Part shown: piece by piece, positions 45,700 to 60,703 of the stretch
Position numbering within the stretch: the stretch's first letter is position 1
How the letters are laid out: every line of letters begins with the position of its first letter
From: Acridotheres tristis
Lineage: Eukaryota; Chordata; Aves; Passeriformes; Sturnidae
Assembly: GCA_037013685.1 (NCBI GenBank)
Contig: CM072887.1
Span: forward strand, 87,874,347 to 87,938,346
Reading direction: 5' to 3'
DNA: 64,000 bases
The notes under the pieces: generated by a model
The model's input: the letters and a program-made list of their open reading frames with translations, nothing else
Databases searched by the model: none
Told to the model about the DNA's origin: nothing
Made by a program: the position numbers and the translations under genes

Positions 45700-48600
45700 A
45701 GCTGCCAATATCTTAGTGAGAAACACAGCAGAACATTTTCTGTTTCTGAGATTGTCTACTTTTGCTCTGTCTTGAATTCCCAGGGATATAATCAGGAATA
45801 ATTAATTTAGTTTTCCTTACAGCCTGTTTTATGGTGTCAGAGAGGTTCTTCAGTGCTCTCACTATGTTATCTAGGTGCTCACTGATACATACTTTCATCC
45901 AGCTGATAGCTCTTTGCCTAGTTTACAATTCAAACCACTGATTTTGCCAGTATTTGCCAGGAAAAGTCCCCCGCGTGGTTCAAATTTCTGTCCATAATGT
46001 TCACATTGTTCCCAGCATGTGCTCCTCAATATTTCAGCCCAAAGTTGTGAGCTAACTGCCTAAAACCAGCACATCAGTTGTGACCTTTGGGATGTGAGCA
46101 TCTCTTCTGCTCTCCTGCCAGGGCAAACTCCACTGCTGGAGCTGCTCTGTGGCACAGGTATTGCCAGCTCAGTGTAAAGTGTGAGCAGAGGCTGGAGGCA
46201 AATGCAGCTGCCTCTGTATCCTTGCTGACTCCAAACTATTTTGTGGTGACTCTTTGTTCTGCCTTCTGCCTTGTCATTATAAAAACCAGTAGGAGAGCTC
46301 ATTTCCAGGAGGATACCCCAACCATATAATGAAGAGGGAGTCTTTTGCAAGCTATAAACCACATGTGCATTCTTTAGTTAAAGATCTTTTACAGCTCTTG
46401 TGATTTAGACTAAAGACTTTTAGACAAGATGTATTTTATTCTCAGTAGTCTTTCTGCAGTCAGTCTGTCTCTACAAGGAAGGTTATTATCAGTACTTTTC
46501 CAGGAAAAATCAATGTAAACTACATGTATCTGCTAGTCAGATTATACTAAAGGGAATTGTACAAAATCCATTAACAGATTCAGTAAAATATTTTCTTTTT
46601 TTAATTTGGCTTCCAGCTTAGAACAGCCTTCAAGCTATTCCATTAGTGCTGCTGACTCCACTTTCTGTTAGGCTAAAAGCTGAGATAACGTGTGCTCAGA
46701 GCAAATGAATGATGCAAGATGATCAGTATGCCGGTACAGCTGTGCTGGAGATTTGCAGTTGCATTTAAACCATTGGTAAATTTACACAAGAACTTCAGAG
46801 AGCAGCCTAACTTCGAGGCAGAGCACAGTACCCTCCTCCTCTTGATACAGATGTCATTAGGCCTGGGAAGAATGGGAGTACCACAGAATTATTTATACAG
46901 CAAGCACTGTTTGTTTTAAGGCATGAACACTGATGTGAAAATAGTCTCAGAGATTCTAAAAACTTATTTCTGACTAAAATAAACAATTAAGTAAGGTCTT
47001 GTAAACCAAATGAAGAAGCACGGAATCCTTTCAATGTTTTCATGAAGTCATTTGTTGAGACAACTGAGCGAGGAGGCCATTAAAGGAGGAATGTTTAGTA
47101 AATATTTTGCTGCCCTCCAATGGACAAGCAACAGCATATCCCCAGCAAGCGCGGTTCCATGGGATATTTAACTTCAGATGCAGTTGAGGCCGTGTGTTCT
47201 ACCTGAAGTGAGCATTACAGGGGTTTGATTTTTGAAGCTAAAATTGGATGGTTTTGATTTTAAACTGAAAAATATTGAAGATATGCCTGGTAGAACAGTC
47301 ATCCCGGCAGTGACACACCTGTGAAGATGTGGACCAGAAATTGTTGCACATTGAAGCTCCAGAGGGATTTACTCTTTCTACCCTAATCAGAAGAGCAATA
47401 TGGAAGTGGGGGTTTGTGAATAGGTACTTAGAAGTAGGAAAGGTTTACTCCTTTCTCTACTCCTGTAATATTTTGATCTATGAATATTAGATATCTGCAG
47501 CCATCTAAACTTGTGGATGGATTTTGTGCTTAGTCATTGTACATAACTTCTGTGGTTTAAAGCAATGATGTCATGTCGACCTTGCCATTAATTCATTAGC
47601 AACTTTGTACCTGCTGTAGTCCTTGGCAGAGGACTAACATCAGTATTGTATCTAGAAACATTTATTATTAAAATATTTTCTAGTTTGAATAATGTTCAAG
47701 ATGATAGCCTGGAAGAATCACTTTATCAAACCAGGAGACTGAGGAAGTAATTTGGGCTGAAGGGCAAAATATTCTAGTGAAAGTAAAGAAAGGACAGCTT
47801 AGAAGGGAAGGGGATTTGCAAATAAACCAAAGAAGTAGCAGACCTTCATGTACAGGGGTCAGAACTGGTTGCTAATAAGGCTGGAAGAAATATTCACTGT
47901 GTACCTACAGCTGGGAAGTTTCCTCTAAGGGACAGGATGACCACACATTTTGATGACCATAGGCTTGATATGTGATGTGGCAGAATACTTCCTTTGCAAC
48001 TCATTAGGTTTCCATCTGTATATTGCAGAGTATGTATCGAGCTGACCCACTTTGGCGAGGGACAGTTGTTGGGTTTGACTGTTAGTATTTTCACCACTGA
48101 TTTTGTTCTGACATTTTCATATGAAACAGAGGAAGTGGAAACAAGAACAAGAAACATTAATCTGTTTGTTTTCAGTCCAAGAAACTAGGCGTGATTCATA
48201 TCAGACAATAAAAATTAACCATATGATAATCAAACCCTGAAGGGCCTGAAACCTTCTGGTAGCTGTTTATATGAGGATGGCCATGTTTTTGTTGGTTTTT
48301 TTTTAATGCTCATGTAATTTGCAGTTCCAATCTCAGTATTATAATTGAAAGGATTATAACAGAACAGATTTTACCTCCAGTCTTAGATTGAAAGCTACTT
48401 AATAGCTACTATGCTAGATTTATTTTATCCTAGTTGGTAATCATGCTGCTACTCCCCTGGTTCAAGTTTTACCTTACTATTTCTCCAGGTTTCAAAGATC
48501 TATTTTGTTTGGGGTTTTTCTAAAATGTTGCTTTCCTGAATTGCAGAAGCTCTACAGTGTATCCATACTAGATGGCTGTTCTTTGTGGCTGCCGCTAACA

Positions 48601-51600
48601 TGCAGCATTTGGTTAACTGTGTTAGAGGAATTCTTGCATTTGATTTTTCTCCCTTTTCTTCATAACAACATGTGATTTTATTCAGCATAACGAATTTTAT
48701 TCAACAAAAAGGAAAAGCTGTTCAAACTCCAGTTCATAGAAGAATTATTTTATGTTGCATTATAGGAATATTAAAAGCAATTTTTTCCCCAAGGTAACAA
48801 GTACAAAATATTTAGGCTGTCTTTCAAGGTAAATATACACACACTTCAGCAAAAAAGGCTTTTTAATAATTATGAGATTTGTTTTGTCATGAGTAATTTT
48901 GATCTTTACCTTCTAAAAATAAAGAGCAAAACTCCTTCTGGCTGGTTATGGTGATAATGATAAGGAATATATCTGTTTCATATCATACAGATATGTAGAA
49001 AAATATTATCCATGTCTGGACAATTAAATTATTAAATTATCTGGATACAGGAAAGAGAAAGTCATCAAAACCATGTGAAAAAAAAATAAGGCAGTGACAA
49101 TAATCATCTAGTGAAAGTCTGTAGAAGAGCAGAAAGCTGACTTTTTAGAGCAAGCTTTCACAGGAAACTTTAAGTGTTACATTCAACACCTAAATTAACT
49201 TCTCAGCAAAATAGGATTAAATTACACTGCTTCTTGAAAGTTTTTAATACACGCTGGTAGAAATTCTATTATTTTTCCAACAAACTTGAGGAGGTGCTAT
49301 ATTAATGTTCTACTGATGGAAGGTTCTACCTTCTGCTTTCTTAAGAATTATAGTGTATATTTCTAGACCATGATTTTATATATTTACATGTGTAGCACTT
49401 ATAAATCTTTTGTTCTGTGTAGAGGTAGAGTATCTTTAGACAGATTCAGAGCACATTAAATACTAACTTTTATAAAGTCATCAAGATTTTTTTAAAAAAT
49501 GTTCAGACATAGGTTTTATTTTAATAAAAATAACTTCAAAGCTAACTCTTAAGAGGTTTTCTGTACTGGACTATCACTAATAGTGATTGGAATTAACTGT
49601 AAATATCTGAATGGTAGATACATATATCATGTATAATTCCATTCATACAGCACAATTTCAGGTTGTTTTGGTTCTACTGGTGGTACTCTTCAGTACTTCA
49701 TTTTGCCTGTATTTAATCAATGCTGCAAGTGTGCAAACAAAAATGGTCCCTCTTATTCCTTTCTCCTAATATCTGAAACTTCTCATTTGGAATTAGTTGA
49801 AAATACTAATTTTGTTGCAATAAACATGCTATGATGAAGAAAAACTGGAGAAGTAATCATGCTTTTTCTTCATAGTTTTATCCATGATATTTTAAAATTG
49901 AAATAGTCCAACAAAGTCTGTTAATAATACTAAAATACAACATGTTTTGTGGGTTTGTTTTCTTTTTTATTCCCTGAGTGAAATGAACGTAAGTCTCAGG
50001 GAATTAAAAATGACCTCTTCTATTATAACATAACTCTCCTCTTTTTCTCCAATATACACATGTATTTATGTGTATTATGTATTTATATGTATTTATTTCC
50101 TTTGTCTATGCACAGAATTGGAAGACATCCTGAACTGTACCTTCATTTAGGATACAGTTTAACATTAAACTTAAAATGGTTTACTTTTTCATGAAAATGA
50201 ATAGAAAACATCCAAAGATGATGCTATTTTGTAAAGTAACCTACCAAATTTGTTTCTAAATCTAAGAGTGGGTCTTTTAATGTGTTCTGAAATCATAAAT
50301 CTCCTTTAGTTGGTGTAACATATATCATCAGGACATGTATTTAGTTGGTATAACATGTATATTAGTGCAGAAATGCTGGTACTGAGCTCTGTGCATGGCT
50401 TCAAGCTTTCCACAGCCAATCCAGTGCTGTCAGAGTCCATGGTCTGCAGAGAGACACTGCAGCTACGTTTACACAGCTGAAGCCCACACATAAATTAAGT
50501 TAGTGCATGCAATTGTGTTTCATGCAGCTGGATAAGAAACACATTTCCTGACAAAACACTCCCTTTTTATGTGTAATTACCTATGGAATGAGCAACTCTG
50601 AACAGCAGATATTTTTTTCCCAGGGCAAGTAGTCATTGTTAGAGCTGGGGAAGGAAATGTCTCAGACCTTCTGACTAGTCTATTGGTTTGAAAGTACATT
50701 TACTATAGAATGCACTAGGTAGCCAAAAGAAGGAAATAAATAAAAATTACATTGAGCTTTCTTAAGGGAGATATCCAGTAATCAATTTAGGTGCAGATTC
50801 AGATGTGGGGAGCTGGGACTGTGTGTTCTCCAGTCTAAACCATCCTAAACCTCTGGTTTTAGTAGGCAATGAGGAAGCAGGTCCATAATTTGTTTGACTT
50901 CCTCTGAGGCAGCCAACAGCCCCTTGGGAATCACCAGTGCCAGAGCTGTGTATGCCCTTGGCCTTCAGACTTTCTTGGAAAGAAGGGGAGTCTTCATTCC
51001 TTTGAGCTGCAAAGCCTGACAGTTTTAAAATATAGTCCAGGAAATAACCAAACCAGATACATTTTCTATTGGCAGCACTCACAAGGTGCGTCTTGATAAG
51101 TATCAGCCTCTAAATAACAATTCCACCTCCAAAGACAAACAGATGCGCAGAAAACTGTACCATGGACAAGTTTGTAAGGATCCACACCAAACAAATGAAA
51201 AAAAAAAAAAAATCCAGACTGCAATGTTCAAACTTATTCAGGGATTCAGAATGTCTGCGGCAAGTGAGATTGCTGCAGTTGAAAAATTCAGCTCACAAAA
51301 TGTAGCCCACTACAGAAATCCTGCCATGAATCACAGGAAAAGCTCTATGTTAGTTATAAATCAAACTCTCTGTGATTTTTTTTTAGGAAACAAGTCACTA
51401 CTAAACAAACAGATCGTTTATTGCAATCAATACACATAAAAGCACCTTGAGATCACTCACTTTGGATGTGCTGGAAGACAACCCACCTCAAAGCATCACG
51501 TAAGTGGGCAACATGCTCTAGGTAGTCTCATCTGCTGTGCAGCTGTCACAGCAGTGCTGATTTTTGAAAGGAGAGTGGCCCTTGTGTCTTCAGCAGAGAT

Positions 51601-54600
51601 TTGTCGAAGAATAAAAATTAAAATAGTGACTTTTTGTTCTTTGAACTTACCAGACACATGGGTAATTAGTCTCAAGAAGCATCATGTAGTCAAATCCTTT
51701 AACTACTCATCTTAAAATGTGGCTCTTGATGTGGATATCTCTGATCCATGAAAATAGCCATGTGAGAAACCTTGGAAATGTGATTTATTGAATGGATCTT
51801 TTCTCTGTTTGTCAGCAGTCATATTCTAACAGCCCTTACATGTATTTTTCTTACAGTATGGCTTACCCAAAAGGCTTCCCATCTGAATATTCCATCATTG
51901 CAGTCTTTTGAGTTTGTGAAGGGCAGTCTGTAGCTTGGATTGAATTTACAGCAAGTCAGTAGTTCTGGCAGCAAAGACCATGTTGTCATTCATATCCTGA
52001 CTGAAAGGCAAGCTCTGTGTCTCTTCTACACCACACCAGGTCAAATACTCACACTTAGGACTGCAAAGAATGCAAGGAAAGATTTTAATGGTCCTTGTCA
52101 CAAGACAGCATTGAGCAAAAAACGAAATAATGCAAAATTATTTATTGACTGTTAGAAGGTCTGTTCTATCCCTCAAAGTAATGAGAGCAATACTTGAAGA
52201 TATGAATATATTTTGCCATGAAGCCATCAGCTGACAAGTCCTCTTTTGGTTGGTGGATCAGGCAGGTGGGTCTCTATTTTCTTCCTCCTGGTACCCAGTG
52301 GTGCGTGTGTGATGCTGACTGGCTTCCTGATGGGACTCAAAAGTGAGTTATTATTCTGAGAGTTTAATCATCTTTTTTTCCAAGTGCACCCTTTTTTACC
52401 CTTGTGTAATGTCTTAATGAGTGTCTTCTTTTCATTACAGTTAGTATCCTTTTATTTTTACTTTAGTAGGATTTTTTTGTTTGTTTTAAGCAGTCACTTT
52501 TACCGAGAATTTTTAACAAACTTCAGGCAGATTCCCACTCCACCCCCATAACCCATTTATTGATCCTACAGAAATAGGGGGAAAATATTCCTGATTTTTA
52601 CTAGAATAATTGAGCTTTCGATTGTGGAAAACTTGTTTTTTCTTCTTTCTTATAACAGAGTTACTCCTTTCAGAAGCTCTTTACAACTAGTCAGTGTTAT
52701 TTTTGCAAATGGAATTAAGTATTATTTATCCAGCTCCTCCCTCTAGTGGTGACCACAGAGCTCAAAACTGAGGGAAGTTTTCATGCTTGTGTGCTTTACA
52801 TCACCAGGTCACACAATCCTGTGTATTGGTGGCTCCTTTTTTTTCTGTAAATGCAGTGTTATGGTTACTAAGTCCACTATTTGTGAAAGAGTTTACTGTA
52901 TTAATTTTAACTTTTTTTGGTGGGTACTAAATGGAAAAAAATAAAAGGGAAATAAAGCAGTTGTAAGAAAATTAAGTACTATACGCTGAATTAAAATGTT
53001 GTTCTTCATAAAGCTGCAGAGAGTATTTGACCTAAAACTTTCCATTGAAAAAAAATGTATTTTATTGTTGAAATCAGTAGAGATGTAATTGCCTCTAGCC
53101 TGTATTCAGTTAGAAGACTCTGCAGTTTCTCCACAGGACCTGAAATCTTGTTTGTGGGGGGGATCCTACTGGATACGTGTGGAGCTGAGTTTAAGCAGCA
53201 GAGCAGGGTCTGGGCAGTGTGTTAGCAGAGGCTTCACCGGGCAGATGGGCATGGTGGCTGCAGTGCTTGCGTGGTCACAAGCTGTGTCCAGGAGCAGAAC
53301 TGGGCTAGGGCTTGGGTGTGTGGGTTTGTTTTACTCATGCATTTGTTTTCTAATTAGTGTCATGGTGTGTGTAGTTAAAGACAGTTATTTTATGTGCCTC
53401 TGAGATACTCTTAAAGAAAACCGAAATTCCCTGTAATGCAGATAAAGGCTGCTTGGAAGGCTGCCGGAAACTTCCCGCTACAGCCAGGCTGTGCTCTCTT
53501 CCCGGCATTGCAGGCTTCCTCTCATGATTGCTTTTCCTGGTGGTTATTTAATATTAGCTTGCCAGTTCTCCCTAATTCTCTGTGATTGTCTGACAGCATG
53601 CAGCTCTTTTTATTGACTGCACAGATGAAATGAATTTATGAACAGAAAGAGCAAGCTTTAGTCTCGCTTGATATATGAAGCAAGAACATTTGGAAACTGA
53701 TTTTTTTTTGTCAAAATGAAGAGACTGATGCTCATAGTGAGTTCTGCCTGTGGAGAGGGCTTAGAAGGGGGTTGGGGTTTAGGAATGGATCAGAGTTGCT
53801 GTGCCTGTGAGCCAGCCTGCTGCTGTGTAGGTCACCTCCTGAGGGGTGCATGGGTGCCCTGCTTGATGTGGGAATTGCAGGAGCCCCAAAGCATTTATGT
53901 GATTGTGCTTGCAGTGTCTGCCAAGGGATAGATCTGCTACAAGAATTTACAGCCTTTCTAATGTACTCTGAGAAGAAGCAGCTTTGCAGCTCCTCACACA
54001 GCAAAAACAAAATCAAAGCCAGAACCAAGTGCTGTTCCCAAGAGCTGCTTGCTGCAATCCCAGCTGGTTGCCTGCACTTGGCACAGACAGGGGCTGTCTC
54101 TCTCCACCTCCTTCTGCCTCCTCCCTGTCTGCACAGGCTTTGTCTTCGAAATCTTCTTCCCAGATGCAGGGGAAAAAAAGGCCTGCCAGCTCTCCAGTGC
54201 TTGTTCCTCCCTAGCTTGCAGAGTCACTGAAACTAATATGCCAGTAAATTTGCCTTTGGATGGAAATCAGAACTTGGAAAATAAATAATGCCTCTCCATT
54301 GCCAGCATGGAGAGAGTGCTGAACATGGTGTCGCTGGAAGCCCATCAAGCCAGTGTGTCAGCAACATTCAGCAAAGGCATGGAGCCCCAGGCCACCAGAT
54401 AACCTTTAAACACAGCCAGCTGTCCCTGAGGAGCTTTCCATGTCCACATGGAAGTGCTGCTGATTTCCTTTCAGGGCTCATTTCTCTTTTAATACAACTC
54501 AAAGGGCAAAAAGGATGGAGAGACTTATAAATATAGCAGCCATATGCTTCAGTTTCAGTATCAAAACAAGGTACCACTCTTCTTTTACCAAGCCAGCTTT

Positions 54601-56945
54601 GAAGCAAATAGGATGAGAAGCAGGGCAGAAAACCAGGGGGCAGGTGGTCAGCACAATTTTTTTTGTTTGCCTGCACACTGTGATCCCACAAAAATCTACA
54701 AATGTCTTCCCACACCTCTCCCCTCTGCCTGTGGAAAAGCACCTGGCCTCCAGAATTCTGGCCTTTTATAAGACTTGCTTGGCTCCTCTCAGCAGAGAGG
54801 AAGCAAGGGCCATGGCGTGTTGAGGATGGCTGCTGTGGGATTTGGGACGTTAATCACTCATTAAGAAGTCAACATACACTCTGTGGGGGGGAAAAAAAAA
54901 TTCTCAAACTGAAGCATTCTGGTGTCACTCTGAGCAAGTTGTCATCCTAGCAGTCAGACCTAAAAGTACATGGGGGAAGCTGAGAGGTTTTAACCACTGC
55001 TGCCACGGTAGGCTCTGCTCTGGTACCTGATCTCATCTGTGCTGAGCTGTTACGTGTCCTACATGTGTGATGTGAAGGTTTCTGAAGCTCAGCTGTCACA
55101 TTTGCCAAATGCTGTAGGCTGCACTAGAAATGCTGGTTGCTCAGCCATGAGTGTTACTCAGGATATAGGCTGCTGTGGGAATCAATCCTAGTTAACTAGA
55201 GTTAGTAATGGCAGCATCTTCTCCTCGCACCTCCAGGACTGTATGGAGCTACAGGGCAAAACTACAATATCTTCTGCCTCAAGGTGTAACTAGAAGGTGA
55301 ATAGAAAGTGGTCTGCTTCAGCATGGTCATTAAAAAATATTCAACACTAATAAATTCACTTAGAGAGGACAAAATGTATTTATCTTTTGTTAACAGAGTT
55401 CTAGGTGATCCAATAAGGTATGGAATTGTCAGAGCTGTGGTACAATTGTGCAGTTTTAGTGGATTTCTATTTTCATAGGTCTCTGATTGTATTTTCTTTT
55501 TATTTTCTTAATAAGAATTACACTTTTTTTCTTCAGGCGATAGTAGTTGTTTAAGGTAAGAAAGGTCTGAAAAGGGTACATGTTGGATGGCATAGCATTT
55601 TCTTTCTATTCTATGTGCTTTAAAAAGTCTGGCATATGTCATTACATAGCAAGCTAACATTAAATTTTAAGGAGAAAATTAGTACCTTGACAAGGAGCTG
55701 TTCCACTTATCCATCAAACTTTTCATCTGAATTTTTTATCTGTAAATGATAAATTTAAAAGCATGAGAGAAGAGAATGGAGATCTTTTACAAATTATATT
55801 TGATGTTTCCTTTGTGTAACTCCTTTAAATCCACAGAACCTTAGGCCAAGAAACTTGGTCTTTATCAAGATATGGAAATTGCTTAAAGTTACATACTTGC
55901 TTGAAAAATTAGATGAGATCAGTAATATAAAATTGCTAATTTGGTTAACAAGTTTTTAATGCAGTAGTATTTTCTGTATTATGAATGAATTTCAAAGGGG
56001 GATAGCTCTTTGCCTGTTGTAAATTCTCCCTGCAATACCTATGTGTGTCTCCTGCAGTTTAAGTGCATTATTAGAGTCTAAAGTTGAAATACATGTAGCA
56101 TAATGTCATTATCTTCAACAGAGCCATAAAATTGGTATTACTGAAGGCAGCTGGTAGTACAAATTACTTTTTTCCCTTTGGGGAATATCTGAGAGACTTG
56201 AAACAGAGGACAGCCCACAGCAAAAGTGGAGAAAGTTGATTTTATGACTTGTCTCCTACATGAAGGTTTTGTATTGCTCTTACTGTCATCTTTCCATGTT
56301 CCATAGTCTAATTTCAACCAATGTGAGTCATCTCAGAGTAAGCAGTCAAGGTCCCACAAGCTTTGGGAAATACAAAATAATAAACTCTAAACCACGAAAA
56401 CCTGAATACCAAGAGTAGCTGGGGTTATCACTCTGTTTTGAGCAAGACAAACAGAACTCAGCCTCTCTTCTTCCTGGCAGCAGAGGCTGGTCAGGCAGCA
56501 AATGCCATCGATGCCCTGCCAGAGGTCTGGACCAGCTGCTGCTTGTGGCAGTTTTCTCACATGCCAAACTGTGTCAAGGTTGGTAGATGATATGGAAGGA
56601 AAACAAGGGCTGAAGTCTATAGTGGGGATGTGTAAGCATCAGTGGTGACAAAGCATACTGAAAGAACCTTCATCTGTTTTGCAGTGAAACTCCCTGATAC
56701 TGCAGCCATTGCCTGTTATGGTTTCAAAACTGAGAAATGAAAGTCCTATGGTAGGAAAAGCCTTGGTGTGCAAGTGGTGATACCAGTGACTCAATAGACA
56801 GCTCTCTTGCTGAGTAAATACTGAATTGCAGGATTTCTGTAGAATGACAGCTTTCTGACCATGAGCTTTCATTGATGATTTTCAGAAATTTGTTTCAATT
56901 ACTTATGGTTTCTGAATTATCTTCTTCTTTTTTTTTCTGTCACAG
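45700..56945. other. Non-coding stretch with simple repeats
   Basis: No gene recognised. Visible are a (TGTATTTA)-type repeat at 50060-50097 and a 15-A run at 51198-51212. The part 48700-50200 is very AT-rich and free of any recognisable repeat. GC-richer patches at 53150-53320 and 53730-54230 carry only chance frames. Confidence 0.55.
50060..50097. repeat. (TGTATTTA)n imperfect repeat
   Basis: Units of TGTATTTA, TGTATTA and TGTATTTATA in a row. Confidence 0.8.
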
Positions 56946-57179
56946 AAATAGAGAGACGAAAACTTTCCCTATCTTTAGACACAGAAGGATGTTTCTAGGG
57001 AAGATTTCTGGCTCGCTGAATCTGAATTTAACCTTACAAGGAAATTAAACCAATCTGATAAGATCACAGATATTTGCTTGTAAATTTTTTTCTTATTCCT
57101 GTAAAAGCTGTATTTTAAAACAACCATATTTGAATATTTGACTATAAACATAATTTTAGCCTTAGCTGGATACTAGAAG
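56946..57179. other. Non-coding, possible isolated splice acceptor at its left edge
   Basis: A 27-nt pyrimidine tract ending in tcacag (56940-56945) precedes a short open stretch. Otherwise unremarkable. Confidence 0.25.
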
Positions 57180-57189
57180 AGGGCAGTAC

Positions 57190-57290
57190 AGCTGTCCTGG
57201 TTTAGGACAAATTTGGGAGGAACACCGTTAACCAGATAATTAGAGGGAATTTAGGTAGCATTTTGGTGAGATATTTGGATTCAGCTGTTT
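57190..57290 (+). mobile_element. Possible avian ERV LTR edge
   Basis: The sequence tgtcctggtttaggacaaat resembles the 5' edge of LTRs common in bird genomes, beginning TG. No internal viral sequence, primer-binding site or paired LTR is seen nearby. The match is from memory and short. Confidence 0.25.
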
Positions 57291-60200
57291 CTACTTTATT
57301 TTCCTAATGTTTCTAAAGCTTCTTAACTACAGGGACTACCTTTTCTAGAAATTCTTACAATTAGAAGTATGTGAAAGAATGTTCTTAGTGCAAACTTCTG
57401 CTTCTGCAGACAGCATGAGGAACTAATGTGCCAGCAGCTGCCTCCTCTGCAGAAATTTGCTGGTGGTTTATCCAGGACATCGGGATATTCTTGTATATCC
57501 TGGGCACTAGGTAGGAGTACTGGAAGAGAAAAACATGCCCATTTTACAAATCTAAATGGAGCTGAAACACTGACATGGAACATGAAGGACTTTTATTGGT
57601 GTAATGTTATATTTGATTTTGTTCTCATTGAGCAGAAGCTGAAGTGAGTTTTCAGTTTCTTTCAACAGGAACCAAGGGTGGTTTTTAGCTGCAGGGGAAA
57701 AAAAAATTACAGATTTATTGTGTTTGAATGTCCAGGATTTGGTATTGGCAGGCTACAGAGGTAATTTCAGTGAAAGACTGACAGAAATTCTTATGACAGA
57801 GGCAATGCCAGCTGGCTCCAAGGCTGAGCCCATCAGTGACAGTGGTAGCACCTCTGGGATAATAACACAGTTAAGAGGGGGAAAAACATTGGTTGGGTAA
57901 CTGCAGCCAGAGAAGAGAGAAATGAAAGAGAGATGTGAGAGCAACAACTTTTCAGGCACCAAGGTTACTCAAGGAGGGAGAGGAAATGCAGGAAGTACTG
58001 GAGCAGAGATTCCTCTGCATGGTGACAATGATGAGATCTAGGGAAACAAGACCATGGGGTCCAGGAAGTGTTAAGCTCATAAGTTCAGAAAGGGTTAAAT
58101 TTGAAAGGCTTGCTTTGGCTGCCAGACCTGTTGCTGGTGAAATGATAGCTGAGATACTGCATATTCTAGATCTATCATCCAGCTTGAGTCAAGGTCTTTC
58201 CTGATGAACTATATAAACTTTAGGCTACTGGACAAAGGGGAACAGGGGTTTAATCCTTTCAGCTGCTAAACACATCCCTCTGTTGTGGCCTGTTTAGCAT
58301 CTCCTCAGTAAGACTACCAAGGGAGGGAGGAAGACAGAAATAACAACGATTCCCAAGCTTTCTCCTTGGGGATGAAAGACAAACCAAGACACTTGTCTAT
58401 AAGTGACATAAGTCAGTGAGACTGAGTTATGAGCATCAGGAGCCAATGAGTTGGAAGGATCAGTTCAGGAAGGTACAGGAGGACATGGGCTTGGTGAGTG
58501 CAGAGATTTTAAAGCTGCTTTAAAAAGGCAGGTGGGGATTTTTCACAGTTATTTTTAAAGGTATTTTATCTGTACCTTTTTTTTGAAGGTACCTCACTAA
58601 TTTAGAGGCTTGAATTTTTAGGTCAAGCAGAAGTCAGAGGAGGATCTAAGAAAAGCATAGTCTGCCCTGAACCACAGAGTATGTGCTCAGCACTGAATGA
58701 CATTTATTTCAGTATCTTCACCTCAGCTCAGCAATCCTGCAATTTCTTCCACTTTGGAGGCAAAAGTTACAAATAATTCGAACAGAATGATGTGCTGAAG
58801 AAAAAAGGATGAGAGCAATATGCATTTATACTTTAATAGTTGTCTTAACATTTCCATTTTTCCCATCATAGTGAAGAAAGTTCAGCCCATAGACTGGCCT
58901 CTGCCTGCCTTGTTCAGAGTATTTTGTAATGCCTTCTCTTTTTTAAATCTGTTTTTTTGTGGTGGAAGATAACCTAACAGCTAGGACTTTTCCATTGATT
59001 TATATGAGATTTAGCAGGCTTCAAGAGCCTTTTAGATGGAAGATGAATTTGATATCGATCTTAGTGCAAAATGTTCTTCATAAGAATATTTTCCATGTTG
59101 GAAAGTAAATTTTCTGATATTAGGAAATGCCCCATTCAAGACTGATTGTATTTATTATACCACAGCTTTTCTTCAGTGAATCATAAAAAGCACATAATAG
59201 ATAATGCTGTCTTAGGCACAGCTTTTTTGTCTGTTGTTGACTTCAGTGTGTGGCTCTAGGTGTTCTTATTTCATGATATTTGGGCTTCTGTTAGGAAAAA
59301 AAAATTGTTTTCCTAAGGGCTTTTATCAGACAGAGATTACTGGAGTGTCTTCTCTGTTTTCTGATGAGCTAGTTTTATTTGACCTTATATGCCGATTGAG
59401 TGTTTTTATTTCTCCTTCAAAGCTGTGAAACTGAGGAAAAAAGAACCAGGTGAGTGGGAGAGAAGACACTACTACAATACTAAAAAACATGTCAAAGCCC
59501 CTGAAAATTTATGTTCCACCATATTCCTGCCCACTCTGACCCTGGTATTAGCTGCTTGCTCATAATCACACAGAGAAGGACATGTTTTCTGAGACATCTT
59601 TTGAAATAAACACAAAGGAGAGTTTTCATATGAGATATCCACTGGGTGGCAGAAACAGATCAGAAAAAAACTGTACTCAAACATAGAAGAGACATACAAG
59701 TCTAGCCACTAAACTATTTTGTAGCAGCACTATGCCAATCTGACACCTGAGCTGGATGTGTTTGAGAATAGCATCTTATGAGATAATATATTAGATAGAG
59801 TTGGGTTTTTTACTCCATTCCCCTTTCTGCATGTAAGAAGAAGCTTTCTGGATGTGCATACTCTTATCCCTTCTTTCTTTTTTCCTCACCTACTACAAGG
59901 ACAGCATTTTCAGAGCAGAAGAGGGTCTGGACTGCCTTACCTTATGATCCTTTTCTTTCCACCCCTTTTGATGGAAGATGATGTGGCTGCATCTGGAGGC
60001 TCTGCTGTTCTGCTCTCTCCCTGAACAGAACTTGCTGCTTTGGAAAAATTACAGAGGGAGGTATCTTAAACTCTATCTACTCCAATGTTGCCATAGCTGC
60101 ATTGATACAATAAAGATCCCTTCTAAAGGTACTCGTGCCCAGATGATCCAGGTCCTTGAGCTGATCACTTTTACCAGTAGCTCTTCCTTTGTCTGAGCTG

Positions 60201-60703
60201 GGTTTGTAACTCAAACCAGATTTGCCAATTTAAGAGAGGAGCTGAACCCATTGTAAAATAGTGGGCAATGAGTTAAGAGATGTAGAGGGAAGCTGATAAA
60301 TTTAAGATTGATTAACAATCTCCACCCCACTATGGTTAGTACCTGATAAATTTTAAGTGAGGACAGTGAAAATGAAGGTAAAAGGGGAGGAGTTACAGAC
60401 CAGTTGACTTGCAAAGCAATTAAGAACCAAGAGGTAAGCTTTATCCTTGAACATTTTTATGATAAAACTAAATTTAAAACTCAGTCTACATGTTCCTGTC
60501 ATATGTAATTCTGTTGGAAGCAAAGCTTACATTGTGATCCAGCATGCTTCTCATGTCTGCGCCCTGTTGTGATATCTGAACAGCTTTCATCTGTCCACTC
60601 TAAAGCCCCCAAATCCTAAGTGACCTAAGAGATCCTGAATATAATATTTTATAAGAATATAATATAAGGGTTTGTAAGAATATAGTAATTTGGTCCACCT
60701 CCT

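Noticed and set aside
45713..45898. 61-codon minus-strand frame with helix-like, Lys/Ser-rich sequence
   Set aside because: Looks protein-like, but no family is recognised, the upstream frame is closed by a stop, and there is no splice or promoter evidence.
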